NCBI GenBank assembly: GCA_023230065.1
Contig: JALNYB010000002.1
Coordinates: 1-56,270 of the forward strand
Length of the DNA stretch: 56,270 bases
Source: Candidatus Methanomethylophilaceae archaeon
GTDB lineage: Archaea > Thermoplasmatota > Thermoplasmata > Methanomassiliicoccales > Methanomethylophilaceae
Direction of reading: 5' to 3'
Position 1 is the stretch's first letter. Each line of letters starts with the position of its first letter. The notes under the pieces were generated by a model, which saw only the letters and a program-made list of their open reading frames with translations, was not told the DNA's origin and did not search any database. Below are positions 41,367 to 49,934 of this stretch, in pieces. Made by a program: the position numbers and the translations under genes.

Positions 41367-41920
41367 GCCTATACCCCCATGCTGTCGCAATGAGCGCAGA
41401 CGAGTTCATGACATGGTCTTCGGCCATGATCAACGATCTTTTGAGCGCAGGTACGAAAAAGACTGTCGACAAGCTGACCGGACCTATTTGGTCTTGGGCA
41501 ATGAAAAATTCTATGCACCCTCTGCACTGGGGACTTGCGTGTTGCGCTTTGGAAATGGCCGCAGCATCTGCACCTCGTTATGATGCAGAGCGTTTTGGTA
41601 TGATTTACAGATCATCACCTAGGCAAACAGATATCCTTCTCGTTAATGGTTGGATCTCCAAGAAGGTCAGACCAGACATAAGGCGTTTGTATGAGCAAAT
41701 CCCCAATCCCAAATGGGTTGTAGCTATGGGTGAATGTGCAATCTCAGGAGGACCCTGGTATGATTCATATAACACCGTACAGGGACTTGATCAGATCGTG
41801 CCTGTTGATATTTACATACCTGGATGCCCTGCAAGACCCGAGGCCATGATCGACGGATTCATGCTTTTGCAGAAGAAGATTGATGATTACTTCAGAAGAG
41901 GTGTTTTCATGGAGGACTGA
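41357..41920 (+). CDS. fpoB: Fpo complex subunit FpoB (NuoB)
   Basis: A 187-aa peripheral subunit binding the terminal [4Fe-4S] cluster (N2 in complex I) that reduces the membrane carrier. The cysteines are in GLACCALEMAA (tandem CC), MGECAISGG and PGCPARPEA. The ATG at 41357 follows AGGAGG by 7 nt and overlaps the end of fpoA; a longer version starting inside fpoA is rejected. In Methanomassiliicoccales the carrier and electron donor of this complex are still debated. Confidence 0.96.
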   Translation: MDMSLYPHAVAMSADEFMTWSSAMINDLLSAGTKKTVDKLTGPIWSWAMKNSMHPLHWGLACCALEMAAASAPRYDAERFGMIYRSSPRQTDILLVNGWISKKVRPDIRRLYEQIPNPKWVVAMGECAISGGPWYDSYNTVQGLDQIVPVDIYIPGCPARPEAMIDGFMLLQKKIDDYFRRGVFMED

Positions 41921-41922
41921 AG

Positions 41923-42396
41923 ATGGATACCGATGCAACATATCAGGCACCCTCAGTCGATGAGATCAAAACTCTTCTCACTGAAAGATTCGCAGGCAAG
42001 GTCAATGTGACCAAGACAGAGACCAGGAGAGTGTATGCAACGCTTCCTAAGGAAATCGTTCACGAAGTTTGTGAATACATCCATGAGAAGCTCACATTTG
42101 AGCACATATCAACGGTCATAGGAGTTGACATGGTAGATTACATGCAAGTTGTCTATCATATCAGTAATTATCACACAGGTACCATGATCGAGCTCACAAC
42201 TAATCTTGACAACCATGATCTTCACGTACAGTCGATTTCTGACATATGGGTTGGAGGAAATTGGCACGAGAGGGAGACGTACGAGCTTTTTGGAATTATT
42301 TTTGATGGTCATCCAAAACTCGAGAGATTACTCACACCCGATACATATGAATTCTATCCGTTTAGAAAATCATATAAATTAAGGGGGCAGGAATGA
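41923..42396 (+). CDS. fpoC: Fpo complex subunit FpoC (NuoC)
   Basis: A 157-aa subunit of the hydrophilic arm. The family core is DYMQVVYHISNYHTGTMIELTTNLDNHDLHVQSISDIWVGGNWHERETYELFGIIFDGHPKLERLLTP, with the HERExYxLFGI motif that packs against FpoD. It ends with the usual FRKSYKLRG. It overlaps fpoD by 4 nt. Confidence 0.96.
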   Translation: MDTDATYQAPSVDEIKTLLTERFAGKVNVTKTETRRVYATLPKEIVHEVCEYIHEKLTFEHISTVIGVDMVDYMQVVYHISNYHTGTMIELTTNLDNHDLHVQSISDIWVGGNWHERETYELFGIIFDGHPKLERLLTPDTYEFYPFRKSYKLRGQE

Positions 42397-43541
42397 TGGC
42401 TAAAGATGTTTTGGACATTAAAGCAGAGTCTGCAGTGATGGACACAGATAAAATGTGGATCATCATGGGTCCTCAGCATCCTTTCTCTCACGGACTCTGG
42501 ACATTGAAGATCCAGGTAGATGGAGAGATAGTTAAGGATGCTGAGCCTATTGTAGGATATCTGCATAGGGGATGGGAGAAAGAGGCCGAGGCAAGGTCGT
42601 ATCCGAAGATCATCCCGATGGCGGACCGTCTTTGTTACGCAGCATCGATGACATACACACATTTGTTCTGTATGACAGTTGAGAAAGCGTTAGACATCGA
42701 TGTTCCTGAGAAAGCAAAATACATCAGAATAGTTGCCGATGAGATTTGCCGTATTCAGTCACATCTCATGTGGTTGGCAGCAGTCGGTACAGATCTAGGA
42801 AACTTCACAGTGTTCCTTTGGTGTATGAGGGAAAGAGAATTCTTTATGGATCTAAATGTTCGTCTTTGCGGTGCAAGGATGACCACAAATTATCCACGTA
42901 TCGGTGGTGTAAGGAACGATACGACTGAACTTTTTGACAGAGATGTAATGAGATGTGTGGAGCGTTTCGAGAAGGTTCTAATGGATGATATTGTTACGTT
43001 GATCGACGATTCATCTGTATTCGTATCAAGAATGAAAGGCGTAGGTTACCTCACTCGTGAGCAGACTGTTAATCTCGGTATTACTGGCCCCGCGATGAGA
43101 GGTGCCGGTGTCGATTTCGATATTCGTCGTGATGATCCGTATGATAATTATGACAAGATCGATTTCGATGTTCCAGTCATGACACAGGGCGATTCTTATT
43201 CAAGATATCAGGTAAGGATAGAAGAGATGTTACAGTCCTGTAAAATCATAAGACAGGCAGTTCAGAAGGTCAAAGCACTCGGAAAGAACGCTCCGTATAG
43301 ACTCAAAGTCCCATCGAATGTACCTGCAGGTAGATCCACAGTAAGGTTGGAAGATCCTCGCGGAGAGTCTTTGATGTATTTGATTTCAGACGGAACGGAT
43401 AAGCCGTATAGACTCAAAGTGCGTAGTCCGATCTTTACAAATGTATCAGCAGCTAAACCATTGGTACAGGGATGTAGAATTGCAGATGTGCCCGTAGTAA
43501 TGGCAATGATCGATATGTGTCTTGGAGAGACTGACAGGTGA
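42393..43541 (+). CDS. fpoD: Fpo complex subunit FpoD (NuoD)
   Basis: A 382-aa subunit related to the large subunit of NiFe hydrogenases and forming the quinone or phenazine site with FpoB and FpoH. It has GPQHPFSHGLWTLKIQVDGE (His-rich loop of the carrier site), VGYLHRGWEKEAE, RICRIQSHLMW-type DEICRIQSHL, GARMTTNYPRIGGV and the C-terminal ADVPVVMAMIDMCLGETDR. The nickel-binding cysteines of hydrogenases are absent, as expected. There are two adjacent ATGs (42393 and 42396); the first is used. Confidence 0.96.
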   Translation: MMAKDVLDIKAESAVMDTDKMWIIMGPQHPFSHGLWTLKIQVDGEIVKDAEPIVGYLHRGWEKEAEARSYPKIIPMADRLCYAASMTYTHLFCMTVEKALDIDVPEKAKYIRIVADEICRIQSHLMWLAAVGTDLGNFTVFLWCMREREFFMDLNVRLCGARMTTNYPRIGGVRNDTTELFDRDVMRCVERFEKVLMDDIVTLIDDSSVFVSRMKGVGYLTREQTVNLGITGPAMRGAGVDFDIRRDDPYDNYDKIDFDVPVMTQGDSYSRYQVRIEEMLQSCKIIRQAVQKVKALGKNAPYRLKVPSNVPAGRSTVRLEDPRGESLMYLISDGTDKPYRLKVRSPIFTNVSAAKPLVQGCRIADVPVVMAMIDMCLGETDR

Positions 43542-43545
43542 TACT

Positions 43546-44718
43546 ATGGTTTACAGCAGTATTCTTGATTGGATTCATTTCCCAGACGTAATGTCGAACA
43601 TGTACTATCCGTTCGATGTGTACAATCTTCCTTATGATATCTCATACAAATTATGGGAATTATTAGGTGGAACAATAGCATGGTTGATCAATCTTCTTTT
43701 ACCAGGAAACCCTGTTTCTACATGGTTGATTTGTGATGAAGTAGTGAATATGTTCGCATTGATCATTTTCATGATCGTCATATTCCTTGTCGTTTTCATA
43801 GCTACTCTGATTTCCTTATGGGAAGAACGTAAAGTTCTAGGTAGATTGATGGACAGAAGAGGAACCATGATCGGTATGAAGGGATTCCTTCAGTGTGTCG
43901 CTGATGGTCTTAAGACCTTCATGAAAGAGAACACAATGCCGAAGAAAGTCGACAAGATGACCTACATGTGGACATTGTCCCTCGTTATCGGGACATCTGT
44001 TCTTATCGCATGTATGATTCCTCTGTCGCAGAGATGGTTCGTTGTTGATTACAGCACCGGACTTCTAATTATCATGGCATTGTTCGCACTGGCACCATTC
44101 TTCATATTGGTTTCAGGTTGGGGACAGAATAATAAATATTCACTTATCGGTGGAATGAGAGCGGCAGAGTTGATGATCTCGTATGAGGTCCCAATACTCA
44201 TCATGATAGCTACAACAGCTCTTATGGCAGGTAGTTTCAACATCGGTGACATAGTAAACGCTCAGTTCAATTCTACTTGGTATTTCATCCCCCAGATCGT
44301 CGGTTTCATCACCTTCTTCTTCTGTGCTACAGCAGAGTCAGAACGTACTCCTTTCGACATTGCAGAAGCAGAAGCAGAATTGGTTGAAGGTTGGCAGACG
44401 GAGTATGCAGGAATGAAATGGGGTCTCATCATGTTGGGTGACTATTTCAGAGGTTACGTCGCATGTGCAATGATAACTATCATGTACCTCGGCGGATGGC
44501 TTCTCCCATGGGATCCGTTGCAGATCAACACATACCTTCCCGAGTTAACATTCCTCATAAAGACATGGTTTGTTTTCTTCATGATGATAATATTAAGAGG
44601 AGCAATCGCAAGGGTAAGGCCAGATCAGATTCTGAACATCGGATGGAAGGTATTCATGCCGTTGTCTGTTGTCAATTTGGCAATTGTCCTTATGCTTAAG
44701 ATCGGAGGTGTTTACTGA
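43546..44718 (+). CDS. fpoH: Fpo complex subunit FpoH (NuoH), N-terminally extended
   Basis: A 390-aa membrane subunit that holds the carrier chamber and links it to the proton-pumping arm. The canonical start of the fold, EERKVLGRLMDRRG, lies near residue 94, and ATAESERTPFDIAEAEAELVEGWQTEYAGMKWGL carries the conserved acidic loop. Eight or so spans follow the usual order. Before the first conserved span there are about 60 extra residues with an aromatic amphipathic part and a hydrophobic segment (LWELLGGTIAWLINLLLPG), longer than typical NuoH. The start is set by GGTGA 4 nt upstream of 43546. Confidence 0.94.
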   Translation: MVYSSILDWIHFPDVMSNMYYPFDVYNLPYDISYKLWELLGGTIAWLINLLLPGNPVSTWLICDEVVNMFALIIFMIVIFLVVFIATLISLWEERKVLGRLMDRRGTMIGMKGFLQCVADGLKTFMKENTMPKKVDKMTYMWTLSLVIGTSVLIACMIPLSQRWFVVDYSTGLLIIMALFALAPFFILVSGWGQNNKYSLIGGMRAAELMISYEVPILIMIATTALMAGSFNIGDIVNAQFNSTWYFIPQIVGFITFFFCATAESERTPFDIAEAEAELVEGWQTEYAGMKWGLIMLGDYFRGYVACAMITIMYLGGWLLPWDPLQINTYLPELTFLIKTWFVFFMMIILRGAIARVRPDQILNIGWKVFMPLSVVNLAIVLMLKIGGVY

Positions 44719-45467
44719 TGGTTATGGAATTCTTAAAGAAATATCCTTACGATGAGAACATACCCAGAAGAACACTTTGGATCATGAAGCCATTTGTGGT
44801 CGTTTCTAAACTGTTCGTTAAGGCGGTCATTCATAGGGATGTAGCTATATTGTATCCTTATGAGGATCTGTGGATGCCGGACAATTATCGTGGACGTCCT
44901 GGACTCAGGTTTGAAAAGTGTATATCATGCGGTATCTGCGTTAGGATGTGTCCCACATCGTGCATTGAACTCGTCGAAGTTCTCGATGATGCAGGAAACA
45001 CAGTTAAAAGACCGCAGATCAACCTTGGAAGATGTGCATTCTGTGGTTATTGCGCAGAGTACTGTCCTGTTGATGCTATGACCGTCACTCCTGAAAAGGA
45101 ATTGGCCGAATACACAAGAGAGGATCTAATTTACGGTCCACGCAGGCTTGCCTGTGACAAGATCAATAAGAACATGGAGGTTCACCTCGAAGAGACCCTC
45201 ATGTCCGATATCAAGAATGGAAACTCTGAAAGGCGCGTGAATGCGTTCATGACAGATAGGCCGATTCTTGACTCGTCTAAGTGTATCAGTTGCAAAAAGT
45301 GTGAAAAAGTATGTCCTGTAAAGGCCATCAAAATGATTGAGCACGGAGTCAATGCAAAAGGCAGGCCGATTCTTTGGCCTGAAATTAACAAAGACATATG
45401 TGTTTGTTGTCATAACTGCGTGGATGACTGTCCTAAATCAGCTCTCCACATGGATGAGGTGCTATAA
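44718..45467 (+). CDS. fpoI: Fpo complex subunit FpoI (NuoI) fused to a second 2x[4Fe-4S] ferredoxin module
   Basis: 249 aa. Residues 1-145 are an ordinary NuoI/FpoI, with an amphipathic N-terminus and two CxxCxxCxxxCP motifs (C68-C78 and C106-C116). Residues 146-187 are a linker (KINKNMEVHLEETLMSDIKNG...). Residues 188-249 carry two more complete motifs (C189-C199 and C228-C238), as in a bacterial-type 8Fe ferredoxin. The protein could therefore hold four clusters instead of two. No fpoF input subunit is encoded nearby, so the extra module may take electrons directly. The start overlaps the fpoH stop (TGATG). Confidence 0.92.
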   Translation: MVMEFLKKYPYDENIPRRTLWIMKPFVVVSKLFVKAVIHRDVAILYPYEDLWMPDNYRGRPGLRFEKCISCGICVRMCPTSCIELVEVLDDAGNTVKRPQINLGRCAFCGYCAEYCPVDAMTVTPEKELAEYTREDLIYGPRRLACDKINKNMEVHLEETLMSDIKNGNSERRVNAFMTDRPILDSSKCISCKKCEKVCPVKAIKMIEHGVNAKGRPILWPEINKDICVCCHNCVDDCPKSALHMDEVL

Positions 45468-45793
45468 TGCAATTCTTAAATGATATTTGGAATGGATTCT
45501 GTTCCGTAGTGCAGTACCTCTGGGATAACGCAGATCTTCTGGCATTCGTTATATTAGCTGGCATTGCAATCGCTGCCGCTATTTATGTTGTAAGCGTCAA
45601 AGAGGTCATTCACAGTGCGTTCTACCTCGCGTTGGTATTTGTCTGCGTTGCAGTCACTTACTTCTTCCTCGAGGCTGAATTCATAGGTGTTATCCAAATG
45701 CTCGTATACGTCGGTGCTATCACGATATTGTTCGCGTTTAGCATTATGCTTACGAGAAGGTACATTCAGAAAAGTGGAGATGATTCCTTATGA
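45467..45793 (+). CDS. fpoJ: Fpo complex subunit FpoJ, N-terminal part
   Basis: A 108-aa membrane protein matching the first half of NuoJ: three spans (about residues 22-44, 48-70 and 75-95), with the conserved span-3 text FIGVIQMLVYVGAITILFAFSIML, which contains the pi-bulge region of complex I. NuoJ is split into two genes here, as in Methanosarcina. It starts within the stop codon of fpoI (TAATG) and overlaps the next gene by ATGA. Confidence 0.92.
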   Translation: MQFLNDIWNGFCSVVQYLWDNADLLAFVILAGIAIAAAIYVVSVKEVIHSAFYLALVFVCVAVTYFFLEAEFIGVIQMLVYVGAITILFAFSIMLTRRYIQKSGDDSL

Positions 45794-46086
45794 CCAGCAA
45801 GAAAGTCATAATCGGTGCAGTTGTAGCGACTTTGCTACTGGTAGTTTGCGTTTCAGCGATATTCGCGACGAACTGGGACAATTATACAACATATGATACC
45901 CCACAGGAGATCCCCTTCACAGAGGTTGTAGATGATGAGGGTCATCTCGATGAGAGTTCCCTCAATTATGTTCTGTTCGAACAATACGGTCCCCTTCTTT
46001 TGATAGTGGGTCTGCTTATGTTCGGTGCAATAATCGGCGGAGTATGTATAGCAAGAGAGGAGAGTGAACACGATGATACCAATTGA
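45790..46086 (+). CDS. fpoJ: Fpo complex subunit FpoJ, C-terminal part
   Basis: 98 aa with two spans (about residues 7-27 and 66-86) joined by an acidic outer loop. It corresponds to the second half of NuoJ; the second span, LLLIVGLLMFGAIIGGVCIARE, is the family's last helix. Identity rests partly on position between FpoJ-N and FpoK, since this half is poorly conserved. It overlaps fpoK by 14 nt. Confidence 0.85.
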   Translation: MTSKKVIIGAVVATLLLVVCVSAIFATNWDNYTTYDTPQEIPFTEVVDDEGHLDESSLNYVLFEQYGPLLLIVGLLMFGAIIGGVCIAREESEHDDTN

Positions 46087-46375
46087 GTTCTTCCTCGCTT
46101 TTGCTGCGATATTATTCGCCATAGGAGCATACGGCGTAATGACTAAGAATAACACAATTATTGTTCTGATGTGTGTAGAGCTCATGCTCAACGCTGCAAA
46201 CATTAATTTTGTGGCTTTTTCGGCATTCACCGGTGATGCAATGGGTCAAGTATTCGTTATAATGACGATTACGGTAGCTGCTGCAGAGGTTGCAGTAGGT
46301 ATTGCCATCTTACTCAATGCATACAAACTAAAGAAGGCAACTGAGGTCGATGGTTTGGCTTCAATGAGGTGGTAA
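46073..46375 (+). CDS. fpoK: Fpo complex subunit FpoK (NuoK)
   Basis: A 100-aa three-span membrane subunit. The two buried glutamates of the proton path are visible: MCVELMLNAANINFVAF (span 2) and VAAAEVAVGIAILLNAY (span 3). The ATG at 46073 has AGTGA exactly 5 nt upstream and is preferred to GTG 46064. The last bases serve as the ribosome-binding site of fpoL. Confidence 0.95.
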   Translation: MIPIEFFLAFAAILFAIGAYGVMTKNNTIIVLMCVELMLNAANINFVAFSAFTGDAMGQVFVIMTITVAAAEVAVGIAILLNAYKLKKATEVDGLASMRW

Positions 46376-46377
46376 GT

Positions 46378-48420
46378 TTGTTCATAGAATATACTTGGTT
46401 AATTCCAGTGATACCGCTTCTTTGTTTCTTGATTGTCGGTTTCCTTGGTAACAAAACGCCACAGGGTGGCGGATATATCGCGATAACAGGCGCTGCTATC
46501 GCTACTGTGCTTGCAGTTCTCGTTTCTTGCGAGTTCTGGACTTCCGCTGCATATTCAGACGTTGGATATGTAACGCAACAGATCACATGGTTCACCTTAC
46601 CTGGTGGATTTACTCTTCATTTCGGATACTATATCGATAGCTTAGCGTGTCTTACAATGCTGTTTGCATCGTTTATCGCAATGCTGATCTTCGTTTATTC
46701 GCTTGGATACATGCACGACGAGGGTGTCAGGAAGAGAAGATATTTCGGAGAAGTTTCCTTATTCCTCACAGGAATGTTAGGATTGGCTGTATCTAGTAAT
46801 TTCTTAGAGATGTTCATATTCTGGGAGATTATGGGACTTTGTTCCTACCTGCTTATAGGATTCTGGTCATTCAATCACCCAGATGGAGATGCAGCTTCAG
46901 AAAATGCAGCTTCAGCAGCAAAGAAAGCATTCTTGGTCACAAGACTGGGAGATGTTTGTCTGATGGCAGGATTGTTCGTTCTGTTGTTTGCATTCAAGAC
47001 ATTGGATTACGCAGACATGTTCACAGAAGAGGCATTAGCCGCTGTTGATCCGAACATGATCATTCTCGGAAGCCTTCTGATATTCGGCGGTGTGATTGGA
47101 AAATCTGCACAGTTCCCTCTATTGGATTGGTTGCCTGATGCGATGGCAGGCCCTACAACAGTATCTGCTTTGATCCATGCAGCGACAATGGTCAAAGCCG
47201 GTGTCTATCTCACAGCCAGGTGTTTCCCTCTGTTCACACAGTGTTCATGGATATTGCTCTGGGTTGCGATCATAGGAGGAGTCACAGCATTCTTCGCAGC
47301 AACGATGGCTCTCAACAATATGAATATCAAAAAAGTCTTGGCTTATTCTACACTTTCACAGTTAGGATATATGTTCTTGGCTCTGGGTGCAGGAGGATAT
47401 ATGATTGCTCTCGGACTTGAGCAGGGTAACGAAGCTCTTATAGTGGCTGGATCAGCAGGATATACAGCAGGATTACTTCACATGGTCAATCATGCTTTTT
47501 TCAAAGCATTGCTTTTCCTCGGTTCAGGTTCGGTCATTCATTCATGCGGTACAGAGGATATGCGTAAAATGGGAGGACTCGGAAAGAAGATGAAGATAAC
47601 ATCGATAACAATGCTTATCGGTTCTTTGTCGATTTCAGGATTCCCGTTCTTCGCAGGATTCTGGTCAAAGGATCTTATTATAGAGAGTGTTATGCATGCA
47701 TCGGATTTTGGAGAACAGACTCTGTTCCTCATATTGTGGTTCCTTGCTATAGTGACAGCATTCATGACGGCATTCTATATGTTCCGTATGTGGTTCATGA
47801 CTTTCCAGGGAGTGGAGGGCGTTAATGCTCATCACACTCACGGGGAGTCACCCAAATCGATGGTTGTACCTCTCTGTATCCTGTCAATCTTTGCAGCGGG
47901 ACTCGGTTTCGTGATATTATTCGGATTTGATAATCTGATTTCGATTGGAGAGAATGCTGCAGGTAACCTTCAGGTTGGAAGTGGCGAAGGAAAAGGATTC
48001 GAGTATATCACAGAGATATTCGGAAACGTATACACGTGGATGACAATCGTGCTTGTATTGATGGCAATGGGTATTGCATATCTTATGTACAGCAAGAAGA
48101 CCATGAATCCAGGTAAGTTCAACAAGAACGGAGAGTCTCGTCTCTACCATGCACTCACTATGAGATGGTGGTTCCCGCAGCTCTACGATCAGATTGCCTG
48201 GAAATTAGGATATGGTGTCGCACGCGGTGTTGACTTCGTTGATAAAAACATTATCGATGGAACTGTTAATGGAATTTCGAATGCAGTGATTGGCGGTGGA
48301 GAGATCCTCAGTAAAGCTCAGACAGGAAATGTACGTTCGTACACAACAGTTGTCTTCGGTGGAGTTGTGGTATTCTTCTGTGTCATTCTCGGCATATTCT
48401 GGTACATGGGAGGCCTGTAA
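46378..48420 (+). CDS. fpoL: Fpo complex subunit FpoL (NuoL), antiporter-like
   Basis: A 680-aa antiporter-like subunit with about 16 spans. It has the core text FWEIMGLCSYLLIGFW (Glu of the proton channel), VIGKSAQFPLLDWLPDAMAGPTTVSALIHAATMVKAGVYL with the channel Lys and His, and LGYMFLALG. A long C-terminal part (LYHALTMRWWFPQLYDQIAWKLG and a final span) gives the lateral helix of NuoL. The start is probably TTG 46378: GGTGG lies 5 nt upstream at the spacing used throughout; GTG 46369 would overlap fpoK. Confidence 0.95.
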   Translation: MFIEYTWLIPVIPLLCFLIVGFLGNKTPQGGGYIAITGAAIATVLAVLVSCEFWTSAAYSDVGYVTQQITWFTLPGGFTLHFGYYIDSLACLTMLFASFIAMLIFVYSLGYMHDEGVRKRRYFGEVSLFLTGMLGLAVSSNFLEMFIFWEIMGLCSYLLIGFWSFNHPDGDAASENAASAAKKAFLVTRLGDVCLMAGLFVLLFAFKTLDYADMFTEEALAAVDPNMIILGSLLIFGGVIGKSAQFPLLDWLPDAMAGPTTVSALIHAATMVKAGVYLTARCFPLFTQCSWILLWVAIIGGVTAFFAATMALNNMNIKKVLAYSTLSQLGYMFLALGAGGYMIALGLEQGNEALIVAGSAGYTAGLLHMVNHAFFKALLFLGSGSVIHSCGTEDMRKMGGLGKKMKITSITMLIGSLSISGFPFFAGFWSKDLIIESVMHASDFGEQTLFLILWFLAIVTAFMTAFYMFRMWFMTFQGVEGVNAHHTHGESPKSMVVPLCILSIFAAGLGFVILFGFDNLISIGENAAGNLQVGSGEGKGFEYITEIFGNVYTWMTIVLVLMAMGIAYLMYSKKTMNPGKFNKNGESRLYHALTMRWWFPQLYDQIAWKLGYGVARGVDFVDKNIIDGTVNGISNAVIGGGEILSKAQTGNVRSYTTVVFGGVVVFFCVILGIFWYMGGL

Positions 48421-48421
48421 A

Positions 48422-49933
48422 ATGTTTGATTTACCGGAGATCCCATATCTCCTTACACTATTGGTCGTATTACCGTTAATCGGTGCGATTATAACACTAT
48501 TCATGGGAAACGAAAGAGCAAAATACGCAAAATATACCGCAGCAACAATGTCTGGTATCACACTGATCCTGACATTCTTCCTGCTTCTGGCCAAGAACCT
48601 TTCAGTCTATAGTGAAAATTATGCGTGGATTGAGTCTGCAGGTCTTAAGATGTCATATATTCTTCAAATCGATGGGCTCAGTATACTGATGGTCTTCCTT
48701 ACAGCACTTTTAGTGTTTTTGGTCACGATCTTCTCGTCTCACCAAGAAGATAAGCCCAATTACTTCTTTGCATTGCTCTTAGCAATGGAAGTTGGTCTGA
48801 TGGGTGTGTACATGTCAGCAGATTATTTCCTGTTCTACATAATGTGGGAAGTAACTTTGATCCCTATGTACTTCATGATTTCATGGTTCGGGGGCCCGAG
48901 GAGACACTATGCAGCCATCAAGTTCTTCATCTACACTCATGTAGCAAGCTTGGTAATGTTGATTGGTATCTTTGCCATCGCCATTCAGGCAGCAGCAGGT
49001 GGAGTTGTCGATTTCTCCTTTGCAGCTGTTGCAATCGGTGCATCGGCATTCTCGTCGACATTCCAGATATTCGTATTCGGTCTGCTTTTCTTCGGATTCG
49101 CAGTCAAAATGCCTATCGTACCGTTCCATACTTGGTTACCAGATGCTCATACAGAAGCGCCTACAGCAGGTTCAGTATTATTGGCAGCTGTTATGCTTAA
49201 GATGGGGTCATATGGTATCATAAGAGTTTGTCTTGAAGTGCTCCCAGATGGAGCTGTTTGGTGGCAGCCTGCAATGGTCGTCATTGCGATTGTTGCGATT
49301 CTATATGGTGCGTATGCTTGTATTGCCCAGAAGGATCTCAAGAAAATGGTTGCATTCTCATCCATTAGCCATATGGGTATGGTATTGCTCGGAATTGCGT
49401 GTCTTTCAGAGGTCGGTGTTGAATTTGCAATTTTCTTAATGTTTGCACACGGACTTATTACAGCAGTATTGTTCATGACTTGTGGACTTGCACACGATCT
49501 GTTTGAGACAAGAGAGATCCCCCTTTTGGGAGGTCTTGCAGGAAAGGTCCCGATATATGCAGCATTCATGATGTTCGGTTTCATGGCATCACTCGGATTA
49601 CCAGGTCTAGTAGGATTCTGGGGAGAGTTTGGTATTATATTCGCGTTCTACGAGTATTCATTCTCAATCAATATGATCTGGTTGATCATATTCTGTTTGA
49701 TGTCACTTATGCTGACCGCAGGTTATTATCTGTGGGCGATGCAGAGATCATTGTTTGGAAAGCTCACTGATAAGATTGAAACGGCGCACTTGAGGGATAT
49801 TAACAAGTCAGAGGCGTTTGCACTCGTTATCGTATGTGGACTCATTGCATTGTTCGGTTTATGGCCGGACCTAGCGTTAGGTTACATAAGCGATTATACA
49901 TCAAGCCTTGTAACTCTTGGAGTGGTGATCTGA
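48422..49933 (+). CDS. fpoM: Fpo complex subunit FpoM (NuoM), antiporter-like
   Basis: 503 aa with about 14 spans. Key motifs are IMWEVTLIPMYFMISWFGGPRRHYAAIKFFIYT (channel Glu), AVKMPIVPFHTWLPDAHTEAPTAGSVLLAAVMLKMGSYG (Lys and His) and LKKMVAFSSISHMGMVLLG. It starts at ATG 48422, one nt after the fpoL stop, with GGAGG 8 nt upstream; a longer frame running back into fpoL is rejected. Confidence 0.95.
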   Translation: MFDLPEIPYLLTLLVVLPLIGAIITLFMGNERAKYAKYTAATMSGITLILTFFLLLAKNLSVYSENYAWIESAGLKMSYILQIDGLSILMVFLTALLVFLVTIFSSHQEDKPNYFFALLLAMEVGLMGVYMSADYFLFYIMWEVTLIPMYFMISWFGGPRRHYAAIKFFIYTHVASLVMLIGIFAIAIQAAAGGVVDFSFAAVAIGASAFSSTFQIFVFGLLFFGFAVKMPIVPFHTWLPDAHTEAPTAGSVLLAAVMLKMGSYGIIRVCLEVLPDGAVWWQPAMVVIAIVAILYGAYACIAQKDLKKMVAFSSISHMGMVLLGIACLSEVGVEFAIFLMFAHGLITAVLFMTCGLAHDLFETREIPLLGGLAGKVPIYAAFMMFGFMASLGLPGLVGFWGEFGIIFAFYEYSFSINMIWLIIFCLMSLMLTAGYYLWAMQRSLFGKLTDKIETAHLRDINKSEAFALVIVCGLIALFGLWPDLALGYISDYTSSLVTLGVVI

Positions 49934-49934
49934 A

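Noticed and set aside
48290..48421. Longer frame for fpoM reaching back into fpoL
   Set aside because: The residues are unlike NuoM and ATG 48422 has a well-placed GGAGG; the upstream part is shadow coding of fpoL.
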